59,324 nucleotides of DNA from Verrucomicrobiota bacterium (lineage in GTDB: Bacteria; Verrucomicrobiota; Verrucomicrobiia; Opitutales; Opitutaceae): NCBI GenBank assembly GCA_003641745.1, contig QNAI01000008.1, positions 1 through 59,324 of the forward strand, read 5' to 3'. The number at the start of each line of letters is the position of its first letter. Positions within the stretch are counted from its first letter, which is position 1. This document shows positions 17,175-26,790 of this stretch, piece by piece. A program made the position numbers and the translations under genes. Under the pieces are notes generated by a model. The model saw only the letters and a program-made list of their open reading frames with translations. It made no database searches and was not told where the DNA came from.

Positions 17175-18143
17175 TCACGCAATCCGGTCTTCGTAACCGG
17201 GACGATCCCAAGGCGCCGTCAGCCCGGCCAGCGATGCCTTGGAGAGTTGGAAGAGCGACTCGCGATCGCCGGCTGACATCGGTTGGAAGTCAGTGACCAG
17301 CGCGACGTTCTCCATCAGGTGGGCGGAGGTATCCAGCCCCACTATGGCGAGATGTATGCCCGGGATACTGATTCCTGATCGGATCAGTTCGGTTCCCGTA
17401 ACGTCGATATTGCGCGCATGTCGCACCGTCTTCATCGCAATCACTCCCATCTTGCGTTCGGTCGCCAGAGGCAGCAGTTCGTCTTCATACCGTCCGTCAT
17501 CCGGCCGGTTGCAGGGGAAGGTGGTAAGGATGGCATCGGGATCGAAGCGGGTGATCGCTTCGATGAGGATCTGCGCGCCCGAATGTCCGGTCACTCCAAA
17601 TGCTCCGATCATACCCTCGTCTCGAGCCTCGCGAGCGGCGCGCACGGCGCCTTTCTCGATGGCTCCGAGATCAGTGTCTTTCTTCGGGTTGAAGTTGTGC
17701 AGGTGGTAGAGATCGATTCGGTCGGTCCTGAGGTTCTTCAGGCTGGTTTCCAACTCCCGTTTGAAGCCATCGTAGGTCCGATCTGCCGATTTGCTGACCA
17801 GAAAGATCTCATCCCGGCGCCGGCCGACAACCGGACCGATGATTTCTTCGCTCGGCCCGTAGCCGCGTGCTGTGTCGAAGTAATTGATCCCATTGTCCAA
17901 TGCCATCTCCAGCAGGGCCCGGCCGGTCTCGCGGTCTCCCTTGTAGGGTTTGGTGAAGGAGGTTCCCAAACCCAGTCCCAGGATCGAAACATCTGCTCCG
18001 ATCCGGCCCAATGTCCGCCGGTCGACCCGGATGGGTTCGCCGGCCTTATCGGCCCTGACGGTGCCGACCGCGCCAATGGCCAGGCTTCCGACCGTGATTT
18101 TTTTCAGAAAGTCCCGGCGCGAATGGTCTGTGGTGTTCTTCAT
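17175..18143 (-). CDS. Tat-exported aldo/keto reductase
   Basis: A 322-aa aldo/keto reductase starting at ATG 18143; the longer frame upstream is rejected because this ATG sits directly before a twin-arginine signal (SRRDFLKK, residues 8-15, then a hydrophobic stretch). The AKR tetrad is visible: D90 (FDTARGYG), Y95, K118 (VSKSAD) and H149 (YHLHNF), and the barrel is complete (VTGHSG, IHLAIVGLDTS). Tat-directed AKRs of this kind are common in Verrucomicrobiota and Planctomycetota, where they may act on sugars or glycosidic products in the periplasm with a bound cofactor. It is divergent from the sulfatase at 18284, with 140 bp of shared upstream DNA. Confidence 0.88.
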   Translation of the reverse strand: MKNTTDHSRRDFLKKITVGSLAIGAVGTVRADKAGEPIRVDRRTLGRIGADVSILGLGLGTSFTKPYKGDRETGRALLEMALDNGINYFDTARGYGPSEEIIGPVVGRRRDEIFLVSKSADRTYDGFKRELETSLKNLRTDRIDLYHLHNFNPKKDTDLGAIEKGAVRAAREARDEGMIGAFGVTGHSGAQILIEAITRFDPDAILTTFPCNRPDDGRYEDELLPLATERKMGVIAMKTVRHARNIDVTGTELIRSGISIPGIHLAIVGLDTSAHLMENVALVTDFQPMSAGDRESLFQLSKASLAGLTAPWDRPGYEDRIA

Positions 18144-18283
18144 GGTGGGTCCTGGAGGGCAAATTGTGACTCCTGGATGACAACTTGCCGGGACCGACTC
18201 GGCAGGTCGAGCGGAATGATCCCGGGCGGTGATCATCGGTTTGCTGTTGCCTGATCCGATAACGGCTCAAGGCTCTTGCTCAT

Positions 18284-19801
18284 ATGAAGACGATCATGGT
18301 GATGTTCGATTCACTGAACCGGCACATGCTGCCACCCTACGGTGGTGACTGGGTTCATGCCCCCAATTTCAAGCGACTGGCCGAACGCTCGATCGTCTTC
18401 GATCGCAGCTACGTCTGTTCGATGCCCTGTATGCCGGCCCGCCGGGATCTCCATACCGGCCGGCCAAATTTCCTGCATCGCAGTTGGGGGCCGATTGAGC
18501 CGTTTGATGACTCGGTGCCGGAGATGCTCAAGGAAAACGGTATCCACACCCACCTGGTCACCGACCACTACCACTATTTTGAGGAGGGAGGCGGCACCTA
18601 CCACACCCGCTATTCCACATATGAGCATTTCCGCGGGCAGGAGGGGGATCCCTGGGTCGGAAAGGTCGGCCGGCCAAATCGACCCGAGTCGGTGGGACAG
18701 AATGCGCGTGATGATTTCTGGCATCTCCAGGACTGGAAGAACCGCGAGGCCATGTCCAACGAGGAGGACCAATCGCAGTCGAAGACCTTCAAAGCCGGAG
18801 TCGATTTCATCCGGCGCAACCGCGACGAGGATAATTGGTTTCTTCAGATCGAGACATTCGATCCTCATGAACCCTTCTTCTCCCATCGCAAATTCAAGGA
18901 TCTGTATCCGGAACATTACGACAACTACGACGGCCCCCATTGCGACTGGCCGCCCTATGCCCGGGTGACAGAGGATCGCGCCCTGGTGGAACACGTTCAG
19001 CACGAAAACGCCGCCCTGGTCAGTATGTGCGATTCCAAGCTCGGGGATGTCCTCGACGTCATGGACGAGTTGGATCTCTGGGAGGACACCATGCTCATCG
19101 TCTGGACCGACCACGGATTTCTTCTCGGAGAGCATGATTGCTGGGCCAAGTGCTGGATGCCCTTTTACGAGGAGATCGCCCACACGCCTTTCTTTGTCTG
19201 GGATCCCCGGTCGGGCAAACAGGGAGAGCGCCGTCGCTCACTCGTCCAGCCCTCGATCGATCTCGGGCCGACTCTGCTCGACTTCTTTGGAATCGAGCCG
19301 ACGAAGGACATGGTGGGCAAGTCGCTCCAGGGTACCATCGCCGATGATACTCCGGTCCGCGATACCGCCATCTTCGGCATGTTCGGCTCGCATGTGAACA
19401 TCACCGACGGGAGATATGTCTATATGCGGGGCACCGACCACAGTGACCGGCATCCACTCAATGAATACACCCTGATGCCGACCCATATGCGGCATACTTT
19501 TGAGGTGGACGAGTTGCGGGACAAGGTCGAGTTGGCGGATCCGTTTACCTTCACCAAGGGATGTCGTCCCATGAAGATCTCCGGCGATTCGGCCATGCCC
19601 GGCAGGGAGAAAGTGGAGCGCGACTTCACTTCCCGACTCTATGATCTGGAGAGCGATCCGAAGCAGAAGACCCCGCTGAGGGATGAAAAGCTTGAGGCCC
19701 GTCTGGCTGCGCAATTGGCCGACTGGCTCAAAGCCTGCGACGCCCCTCCAGAGCAGTTTGTCCGGCTGGGGCTTCATCCAGTCGAAGGGGTCAAACCTTG
19801 A
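18284..19801 (+). CDS. Sulfatase (formylglycine-dependent), cytoplasmic
   Basis: A 505-aa type I sulfatase. The formylglycine site is C49-M-P-A-R53, matching CxPxR, and metal-binding elements are visible (MFDSLNRH at the start; TDHGFLLGEHD in the middle). A typical C-terminal subdomain ends LYDLESDPKQKTPL. Unlike many polysaccharide sulfatases it has no signal peptide, so it probably acts on imported small sulfated compounds or is exported another way. Maturation needs a formylglycine-generating enzyme that is not in this window. It is divergently arranged with the Tat aldo/keto reductase, which hints at joint action on sulfated sugars. Confidence 0.9.
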   Translation: MKTIMVMFDSLNRHMLPPYGGDWVHAPNFKRLAERSIVFDRSYVCSMPCMPARRDLHTGRPNFLHRSWGPIEPFDDSVPEMLKENGIHTHLVTDHYHYFEEGGGTYHTRYSTYEHFRGQEGDPWVGKVGRPNRPESVGQNARDDFWHLQDWKNREAMSNEEDQSQSKTFKAGVDFIRRNRDEDNWFLQIETFDPHEPFFSHRKFKDLYPEHYDNYDGPHCDWPPYARVTEDRALVEHVQHENAALVSMCDSKLGDVLDVMDELDLWEDTMLIVWTDHGFLLGEHDCWAKCWMPFYEEIAHTPFFVWDPRSGKQGERRRSLVQPSIDLGPTLLDFFGIEPTKDMVGKSLQGTIADDTPVRDTAIFGMFGSHVNITDGRYVYMRGTDHSDRHPLNEYTLMPTHMRHTFEVDELRDKVELADPFTFTKGCRPMKISGDSAMPGREKVERDFTSRLYDLESDPKQKTPLRDEKLEARLAAQLADWLKACDAPPEQFVRLGLHPVEGVKP

Positions 19802-19807
19802 TTCACG

Positions 19808-19853
19808 CATTGGCATGCATGAATGCAAGGAATGACCCCGTGGCTGTTCTTCC
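19808..19853. repeat. REP-like repeat downstream of sulfatase
   Basis: Starts gcattggcatgcatgaatg and runs into tgaccccgtggctgttcttc. A diverged copy is at 38849-38930, sharing gcattggcatgca at one end and gtgggctgttcttc at the other. The wording resembles repeats associated with REP-mobilising (RAYT) transposases; none is present here. Confidence 0.6.
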
Positions 19854-19953
19854 GGAGGCAGAACGCCGGATCGAATTCTGACCGTTCGGTTACCACTTAT
19901 TCCCGAGCGGGCTTGCTCAGGTCGCTCGCCGGCCATAAGGCTGACAGTGACCT

Positions 19954-20634
19954 ATGAAAATTCTGCTGGTGGAAGACCAGGCCGACCTGGTCCGGCACAT
20001 TGAACGTGCGCTCAAGCAGGGCGATCACGATGTCGAGGTCGCCACGGACGGACCGGGTGCGGTCGATGCCGCCATCGCCGGTCTGTTCGACCTGATCCTC
20101 CTCGACGTCAATCTGCCCGGATTTGATGGTTTCGAAGTCTTGAAACGCATTCGGGAAGCTTCGATACCCTCGCGCGTGCTCATGCTGACCGCGCGGGGCG
20201 AGGTCCAGGACCGCGTTGCGGGCTTGAAAGCGGGCGCGGATGATTATCTGACCAAGCCGTTTGCGGTGGACGAACTGCTCGCCCGCATCGATGCCCTGGG
20301 GCGACGTGGGGGAAAGATAGAGGCCTCGCGGGTTCTTTCAGAGGGTCCGATCATCATGGACCTCGAACGCCACCGCGTGATGCGTAACGGTGAGCGAATC
20401 GATCTTTCGCCTCGCGAGTTCGAAGTGCTGCAGATCTTCATGACCGAACCATCCCGCACCTTTACCCGGGATGAGATCTGCGAGCGGATTTGGGAGCGCG
20501 AGCACGAGTATGACACACGCACGGTCGAGATCTTTATCATGCGGCTGCGTCGCAAACTGGACCAAAAGGATGAACCTTCGGTCATAACGACCGTTCGCGG
20601 TATTGGTTATTCATTGCGACAGCCGGAAACGTGA
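19954..20634 (+). CDS. OmpR-family response regulator
   Basis: A 226-aa two-domain regulator. The receiver domain has the acidic pair E7/D8, phospho-acceptor D51 (LILLDVNLPG), MLTARG, and the conserved Lys in YLTKPF. The C-terminal winged-helix DNA-binding domain (about 125-224) has LSPREFEVL, TRDEICERIW and the final RGIGYSLR typical of OmpR/PhoB members. It is followed 45 bp later by its sensor kinase, so the two form an operon. Target genes are unknown. Confidence 0.95.
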   Translation: MKILLVEDQADLVRHIERALKQGDHDVEVATDGPGAVDAAIAGLFDLILLDVNLPGFDGFEVLKRIREASIPSRVLMLTARGEVQDRVAGLKAGADDYLTKPFAVDELLARIDALGRRGGKIEASRVLSEGPIIMDLERHRVMRNGERIDLSPREFEVLQIFMTEPSRTFTRDEICERIWEREHEYDTRTVEIFIMRLRRKLDQKDEPSVITTVRGIGYSLRQPET

Positions 20635-20679
20635 ATCAGGTTCTGTCCGCATGATTGAGGACCGACGGAGGCGACCCCG

Positions 20680-22050
20680 GTGAAGCACTGGTCGCTCAAG
20701 GTCAAATTCGGCGCCTATGCGGCCAGCCTGGTGCTGATTGCTCTGGGGGTTGCGGCCGTGGTCATGCTGCCAACCTTCTATTTCAGTCAGCTCCGGCAGG
20801 TTGATCGCCAGCTGGCCGCAGACGCGGAGGAACTTTTCAGAGACCTGGAGAACTTCCGTGGCGCCCCAGTCAATCCACGAAAGCCACTGAGTGCCCGATT
20901 CATACCGGTCGGCCTGCAGGATCGGCTGCTGGTCCTCAAGGGGCCGGAGGGGCAACTGCTTTATGCATCACCGGGAATGAGCGCCGATGATCTTGCCGGC
21001 ATACATACTGGATACGCCAATGTGTCGTTTGAAGATAAGCCCTATCGAATAGGCATCTTTGACCGCGAGCCGTTTTTCCTGAAAGTCGGTGCTCCGATGG
21101 GTCCGGCGCGGGCACTCCAGCGATCTCTCCTTCGGGGGTTGGCCCTGGCAATGCCGATCACGGCACTGCTGGTTTTCGGTGGGGGATTCCTGCTCGCGAA
21201 ATACGCGATCCGACCGGTGTCAGCCCTGACCGCCTCTGCTGAACGAATCAGCATCAATCGGCTTGACGAAAAATTGCCCATGCCCGTGGCGCAGGACGAA
21301 ATAGCCCGATTGACCGAGGTTCTGAATGATGCTTTTCAGCGATTGAAGCAGTCCTATGAAACCGCAACCCGGTTTTCGGCCGATGCCTCCCACCAGCTCA
21401 AAACCCCCATCGCCGTTCTGCGCCTTGGGCTGGAGGAGTTGCGGGCACGCGAAACGCTACCTGACGGCCCAAAGCGGGAGGTGGACATGCTCCTTCATCA
21501 GACCCGCCGGTTGACGAATTTGATCAATGAGCTCCTCCTCCTCGCCCAGGCAGATGCCGGCCGTCTTGTGCTCGAACCGGAGGAGACGGATATCAGCCCC
21601 ATGATCCAGGCGGCCATAGACGATGTGGAAACGCTGACCCATGATCGGGGGGTGACGGTCGAGACCCGGGTGCCTCGATCCCTCGTCGTTCGCGTGGACC
21701 AACGCAGGGTTCGAATGGCCCTGCAGGTCATCACGGAGAACGCCGTAAAATACACTCCCGATGGTGGCCGGATCCGATTTGACGCATCGATTCGGAACGG
21801 TTTGTTTCGCCTGGACCTCGCGAACACCGGGAGTCCTATCCGCGAGTGGGATCGCGATCGGATCTTCGAGCGATTTCATCGTGGCACAGACGTTGGCGAG
21901 GAGGTTCAGGGACACGGACTCGGTCTCAATATTGCCCGCACCCTGCTGAGGGCGCATCAGGGTGACCTTCAGCTTATTCGGTCGGATGCCGACGGGACGG
22001 TGTTCCGATTGAGCATCCCGATCGATGGGAAAGAAACTGATCCCGTTTGA
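20680..22050 (+). CDS. Sensor histidine kinase
   Basis: A 456-aa membrane kinase, partner of the upstream regulator. The start is GTG 20680; the nearby ATG at 20652 hits a stop after ten codons. Order of parts: transmembrane helix (about 8-30), periplasmic sensor loop (about 31-150), second helix (about 155-175), HAMP linker, HisKA with phospho-acceptor H238 (DASHQLKTP), and HATPase_c with the N box (ITENAVKYTPDGG), an IFERFHRG F box and GHGLGLNIA. Architecture resembles the QseC/TctE type. The ligand is not predictable. Confidence 0.93.
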   Translation: MKHWSLKVKFGAYAASLVLIALGVAAVVMLPTFYFSQLRQVDRQLAADAEELFRDLENFRGAPVNPRKPLSARFIPVGLQDRLLVLKGPEGQLLYASPGMSADDLAGIHTGYANVSFEDKPYRIGIFDREPFFLKVGAPMGPARALQRSLLRGLALAMPITALLVFGGGFLLAKYAIRPVSALTASAERISINRLDEKLPMPVAQDEIARLTEVLNDAFQRLKQSYETATRFSADASHQLKTPIAVLRLGLEELRARETLPDGPKREVDMLLHQTRRLTNLINELLLLAQADAGRLVLEPEETDISPMIQAAIDDVETLTHDRGVTVETRVPRSLVVRVDQRRVRMALQVITENAVKYTPDGGRIRFDASIRNGLFRLDLANTGSPIREWDRDRIFERFHRGTDVGEEVQGHGLGLNIARTLLRAHQGDLQLIRSDADGTVFRLSIPIDGKETDPV

Positions 22051-22120
22051 GCGGGGCCTCCTCGCTACGGTGAACCGTCAGGACTGGGCAGATGGTGACC
22101 GATGCTCCGGATCACCTGAA

Positions 22121-22178
22121 GTAGGAGAGGCTTTATGCCTCGATGGTGTGCTCGATCGAGGCATAAAGCCTCTCCTAC
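22121..22178. repeat. 24-bp perfect palindrome at a convergent junction
   Basis: Arms 22121-22144 and 22155-22178 are perfectly complementary over 24 bp (gtaggagaggctttatgcct plus four more bases) with a 10-nt loop. It lies between the stop codons of the kinase (22050) and the repeat protein (22222), which converge. It is a different sequence from the 16.2-kb palindrome but has the same placement. Confidence 0.88.
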
Positions 22179-22221
22179 AAGAGATATCCTACAGACCTCC
22201 TGATTTGGGCAGATGCCCGCG

Positions 22222-23775
22222 CTACCCTTTCGGCACCAGCTGTGCGGCAAGGTCTTTCTGGAGCCGGGTCCGAAGGGTGGGGGACAAGGATGGCTCCATG
22301 GCCTGAAACCACTCCCGGGCGGAAGTGTCATCGATCTTGCGCCAATGCCGGAAGTACCGCGAGACAGCATCCGTCTGCTCGGTCGATGAACCGATGCCCA
22401 TGGCCAGATCAAGCGAGGTCAGGATATCATCCTGACTGAGAATGTCTGCGAGACTGCGGCGGCCAAGGTCCGATATATCGGACTGATCGGTGTTATCAAT
22501 CCAGTCGCGCATGCCGCCGGGGTCGACTGCGCCCCAGGAATTGAACGCACCCACCAGACCGACCTGTGCCTCCTCCAGGGACAGGGTGCTCAACCAGGCG
22601 ATGGCATCATCCGGGTCGAGCGCTCCCCAGGTGGTACCCAGGTGCGAAATCACCTGGGAGCGGGTCGATGGATCGGTGATCGTACCCGACCAGGCAACGG
22701 CGGCCTCAATATCGCGGGTTGCCCAGATCGTTGCCAGGGTGCTGGCCGCCTGGTCACGCACCCGCCCGGGGGGCAACTGCTCGACCCAAACCGCGGTCGC
22801 CGCCGGGTCAGTCGTGCCCCAGATGTCTGCGATGACCGTGGCGAGGTCCACGCCCTCCGTTGCGGTGATTTCCGGGGCGTAGTAGTCGGCCGCGAAGGCG
22901 GGGTCCTGCCTGGCCCATTCGGCGGCCACGGCGATACTGGAAACCTTTCTTCCTGAATCGGAAGGCAAAGATGCAGCCCAGTCCGCGGCTGACCGGGGGT
23001 CCTGTTCCGCCCAGGTCGTGCCAACGGTGGTCAGTAGAAGTCGCGACTGAATACCTGAGTCGGCCAGCCAATCGGCCGCAAGCGTCGGATTCCTGCGCGT
23101 CCAGCCGATCATCAGATCTGCTTGGGATTGTTCCCTCAAAGGACCTGAGAGGTGCTTCTCCGTCCACATCCATGCGTCCCTCGGATTGTCAGCCCCCCAT
23201 TTATTGACGGCGAGACTGATCAATTCGGTCTGTAAGAGACCGGCGCTGAAATCGTGCTGGATATGATCGAGTGCGGCTTCCGGATCTGTTTCCGACCAGG
23301 AACCGACCAGGCCACGGTAGTAGTCCAGGCGATCCTGGGTCCGGGTGATCGAAAGCCCCTCGCGCAGCGATCCGGAAACATCCCGGGAGGCGGATCGGGC
23401 TCCGGCGTGGCGAAGCATCTCCGAGCGGGTTCCGGGGTCGCGGATCCGAAGCGCCATGGCCAGGTTGATCGGCTTGGGCGATCCTGACGTCCAGGCCGGC
23501 TTCTGAAGTGGACTGGAAGAGCCCCTGGTCCGGTGGTTGGGCACTCCATCGCCGTTCGGGTAACCGCCTTCGCGTCCTGATTCCAGTGCAAGGTTCCCGT
23601 GTCCGGAGAAAAAATCGGGCAATAGGCCGGATCGGATTGCGGTCCATGTACCCGCCATGCCGAGCACCATACCCAAAAAAATGAGCAGAGCATTGGCCAA
23701 GGGGGTCCCGTTGCGCGGTATCTTCACAGATTTGATAAACTCAGGCGACGTCCTTTCCGGATTGGAATAGCGCAC
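22222..23775 (-). CDS. Membrane-anchored WxxxDPxxA repeat protein
   Basis: A 517-aa protein without a recognised enzyme domain. One N-terminal transmembrane helix (about 27-47) is followed from residue about 170 by many imperfect repeats of 30-40 aa built on W...DP..A..W (WAEQDPRSAADWAAS, WARQDPAFAADYY, WGTTDPAATAVW, WGALDPDDAIAWL). Such alpha-helical, HEAT/TPR-like repeat proteins are frequent and expanded in Verrucomicrobiota and are presumed to make protein contacts on the outer side of the inner membrane. It ends beside the 24-bp palindrome. It is divergent from the GloVer gene, with 190 bp between them. Function unknown. Confidence 0.75.
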   Translation of the reverse strand: MRYSNPERTSPEFIKSVKIPRNGTPLANALLIFLGMVLGMAGTWTAIRSGLLPDFFSGHGNLALESGREGGYPNGDGVPNHRTRGSSSPLQKPAWTSGSPKPINLAMALRIRDPGTRSEMLRHAGARSASRDVSGSLREGLSITRTQDRLDYYRGLVGSWSETDPEAALDHIQHDFSAGLLQTELISLAVNKWGADNPRDAWMWTEKHLSGPLREQSQADLMIGWTRRNPTLAADWLADSGIQSRLLLTTVGTTWAEQDPRSAADWAASLPSDSGRKVSSIAVAAEWARQDPAFAADYYAPEITATEGVDLATVIADIWGTTDPAATAVWVEQLPPGRVRDQAASTLATIWATRDIEAAVAWSGTITDPSTRSQVISHLGTTWGALDPDDAIAWLSTLSLEEAQVGLVGAFNSWGAVDPGGMRDWIDNTDQSDISDLGRRSLADILSQDDILTSLDLAMGIGSSTEQTDAVSRYFRHWRKIDDTSAREWFQAMEPSLSPTLRTRLQKDLAAQLVPKG

Positions 23776-23965
23776 CCCTCATCCTTATGAACGGCTTTCA
23801 AACTTCCTGATTGACGGTCAGTTCTGTCTCAAGTGGGTATGGTCTAACGGCAACTGGGTGGAGAAATCGATGTCTGTTCAACCCGGAGTTGGTAACAGAT
23901 CGGTTACATTCAAAAGATCGCTCCTGAAATCAAGCTCATAGATTAATCGGAATGCGAGGAAACAC

Positions 23966-26674
23966 ATGAAACGGAATTCCAGGAAGAACACCTGGTATCC
24001 CGGGTGGATGGTCTGGTCTGGTCTGATCCTCGTTTTCTCTTTTTCCGGGGCAGAGGAGTCCCTCCAGTTCGACGTTCTCGCCGAATTTGAACGGCCCGGG
24101 CGACATCCGCTTGGCGCCCTCGTTCGCCACAGTGACGGGGCCCTTTACGGCACATCCGTAGCGGGCGGAATCCGCGATCTGGGCACCGTTTTTCGAGTGG
24201 CTCAGGATGGAACCCGGATTACGATCCACTCCTTTTTCGGTCTCGATGGGGCCGCCCCGGTCGCGGGGCTGATCGAGGGCCCGGACGGCGCTCTTTTTGG
24301 GACGACTGCCGAAGGAGGAACTACCGGCTTCGGCACGATCTACCGAGTCACGCCGGCAGGTGAATTCGCCAAACTGGTGGATTTTACCGGGTCTTCGGGT
24401 GATGCCCCAGGGTCTGTTCCGGGTCCTATCATGCTGCATTCCAGCGGCATGTTTTATGGTGTCACGGCCGCTGGAGGGGGTGGAGGTTTCGGGACTGTCT
24501 TCAGCCTGACTTCATCCGGCACCCTGACCACTCTGGCGGAATTCACCGGTGAAACAGGCGAGCGACCCGGGGTTGAACCCAACGGTCAACTCCTGAGCCT
24601 CGGTGAGAGTCTTTTTGGAACAACCCGGGGTGGGGGCAGCGGGCATGGCACGGTTTATTCCTTGGGCCTTTCAGGCGAATTCGCATCGATTGTGGAATTC
24701 TTGGGAAGTGTTGGAAGCAGGCCTTCGGGAGGACTTGTTCTTCACCCCGATGGACGTCTTTACGGCACGACAGAGCGGGGTGGAGCCTCCGGTGTCGGCG
24801 TTGTTTTTCGCATCGATCCGGACAATGCGGTTGATCCTGCAGTCGTACATCACTTTTCGGACCTGACCGGGTCACAGCCGGTGGGAACCTTGGTGGTCGA
24901 TGCGGCCGGATCCTTGCTTGGCACGGCATCAGTCGGTGGTCAGGACGGGTGGGGAACCGTCTTCAAGCTGACGACCAGCGGGGAATACAGCAACCTGCTG
25001 TCGTTTTCGGGTGTGATCGGTCCGTTTGCGGGTGCCGCTCCGCGCTCCGGTCTGACTTCCGGTGGAGGCGGGGATTTTTTCGGCGTGACCAGTGCCGGCG
25101 GTCCCGGGCAGAGAGGGGTCGTGTATCGTATCGATGGAAGCGGTGTTTTCGAAATTGTTGCGGATTTTTCCCCGAGGCGAGGTTGGGCGCCTTCCGGGGC
25201 TCCGGTTCCTGACCGGGACGGGCAACTCGTTTTTCCCATGGCCGAGGGTGGAGAGAACGGGCGTGGGGTCCTTTCGACTGTTTCTTCGACCGATGGAGCC
25301 GTCCGCAGGGTTCAGGATTTCAAGAGCCCCAGTGGTGGGCGACCAAATGGCCCGCTTCTGGCATTGGGCACAGGTTTTCTCGGGACCACCACCTCGGGTG
25401 GCGCCTTTGATCGGGGGGCGATTGTATTGCTCGACCCTCCGGATCCTCCGGCATTGCTTGCCAGTCTCAATTCGACGGCTGGCGAAGGCGTTCGCGGACC
25501 GCTGGTGCAAAACGGGGCAGATCTGTTCTACGGTGTGTCGCTGGGCGGGGGGCTGGGTGGCAATGGAACCGTGTTTCGCGTGGACCTGAATGGTGTGATT
25601 GAACGTCTGTTTTCCTTCAGCGGGACCGGGGGGACCCGTCCCGGGCGCCGTCCACAGGCGCCGCTGGTTCGCGGACCCGATGGCTCTCTCTACGGTGTTA
25701 CTGAACGCGGAGGTGAGGCGGACCAGGGCATTGTATTCAAGGTCTCTGCGGATCAATCGTTTTCCATCCTGGCCGAGTTTGAAAGTGCCGCCCCCAGGCA
25801 GCCTCGCGGGGGACTCTGCCTTACAGCCGACGGTCGCATCTTCGGCACAACCAGTCTGGGTGGGACCGCTGATGCGGGTACGATCTTCGAGCTCGATCCG
25901 GAAACCGGTATCCTGACCGAACAGGCTTCCTTCACCGGCGCGTCCGGCAGCCATCCTGGGACGGCCCCGGTCGGTCCCTTGATGCTCGGGTCCTCAGGCA
26001 CCCTCTATGGAATGACTGCCGCCGGTCCGGGAGAGTCTGGAACTGCCTATGCGTTCACACCCGCTCAGGGTCTGCGCTCGCTGGTGGAATTCAGCGGGGA
26101 GACCGGTGCATTTCCGGGAACCACGCTGTCGGTTCCCGAGGCTCAGCTCGAGTGGATTGGCGGGATGGGTGAAGGAGAGGACGGTCTGGTCTATGGAGTG
26201 ACGCCGGGCGGCGGCGCATTCGGGGGAGGGGTGGGTTTTCGTCTGACCCCCTCCTCCTCCTTCGAAGCGTGGAAAAGATCCTTTTTCGGTAATACCACGG
26301 CTCCTGACCTCGATGATCCCGATCGCGATGGTCTCAGCAATATTCTCGAATACGCCCTTCAGCGCTCTCCGGTCACACCGGATCCGGATGCCATCGGGGT
26401 TGAGGTGCATCCTTTTGAGCAAGGTGCCCGCCTGGGCCTGACCCTGACCCGCGACCCCAGTCGGTCGGATGTTGATCTGAGCATCGAGTCATCCTCATCA
26501 CCGTCGGGGCCCTGGACGACCGTTGCCTCGAGCGTATCGGGTAGCCCGTTTTCGGGTATCGGTCCGGTGGACGAGACACCCACTGGATCGGGGACCTGGA
26601 TCGTTCGTATCCTCGATCGCCTTCCGCTCGAATCGGGCGGTCACAGGTTCATGAGAGTGAGCGCCACGCATTAA
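23966..26674 (+). CDS. Secreted GloVer-repeat protein
   Basis: A 902-aa exported protein with an N-terminal signal (about 1-29) and about fifteen tandem units of the type DG.LYGTT..GG..G.GTVF (LYGTTERGGASGVGVVF, LFGTTRGGGSGHGTVY). These match the TIGR03803 tandem repeat named for Gloeobacter and Verrucomicrobia, likely forming a beta-propeller-like array. After about residue 765 comes a calcium-loop-like DRDGLSNILEYAL segment and a C-terminal beta domain (about 800-902). No enzyme motif. A surface or extracellular role is likely. The adjacent Asp-rich gene follows on the same strand after 116 bp. Confidence 0.85.
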   Translation: MKRNSRKNTWYPGWMVWSGLILVFSFSGAEESLQFDVLAEFERPGRHPLGALVRHSDGALYGTSVAGGIRDLGTVFRVAQDGTRITIHSFFGLDGAAPVAGLIEGPDGALFGTTAEGGTTGFGTIYRVTPAGEFAKLVDFTGSSGDAPGSVPGPIMLHSSGMFYGVTAAGGGGGFGTVFSLTSSGTLTTLAEFTGETGERPGVEPNGQLLSLGESLFGTTRGGGSGHGTVYSLGLSGEFASIVEFLGSVGSRPSGGLVLHPDGRLYGTTERGGASGVGVVFRIDPDNAVDPAVVHHFSDLTGSQPVGTLVVDAAGSLLGTASVGGQDGWGTVFKLTTSGEYSNLLSFSGVIGPFAGAAPRSGLTSGGGGDFFGVTSAGGPGQRGVVYRIDGSGVFEIVADFSPRRGWAPSGAPVPDRDGQLVFPMAEGGENGRGVLSTVSSTDGAVRRVQDFKSPSGGRPNGPLLALGTGFLGTTTSGGAFDRGAIVLLDPPDPPALLASLNSTAGEGVRGPLVQNGADLFYGVSLGGGLGGNGTVFRVDLNGVIERLFSFSGTGGTRPGRRPQAPLVRGPDGSLYGVTERGGEADQGIVFKVSADQSFSILAEFESAAPRQPRGGLCLTADGRIFGTTSLGGTADAGTIFELDPETGILTEQASFTGASGSHPGTAPVGPLMLGSSGTLYGMTAAGPGESGTAYAFTPAQGLRSLVEFSGETGAFPGTTLSVPEAQLEWIGGMGEGEDGLVYGVTPGGGAFGGGVGFRLTPSSSFEAWKRSFFGNTTAPDLDDPDRDGLSNILEYALQRSPVTPDPDAIGVEVHPFEQGARLGLTLTRDPSRSDVDLSIESSSSPSGPWTTVASSVSGSPFSGIGPVDETPTGSGTWIVRILDRLPLESGGHRFMRVSATH

Positions 26675-26790
26675 TCAAAGTGCCCAATAATGAAGAATCC
26701 TAACGATCCGTTACGCTCAGAAGTTTGTGTTCTGATGCTCTTTGACGATCCTTTCACTCAGAGCGCATTTAGTCTGACCTCAAGGAATTC

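Noticed and set aside
24929-25954. 341-aa minus-strand open frame
   Set aside because: Lies inside the GloVer-repeat gene; no recognisable motif, composition of a shadow.
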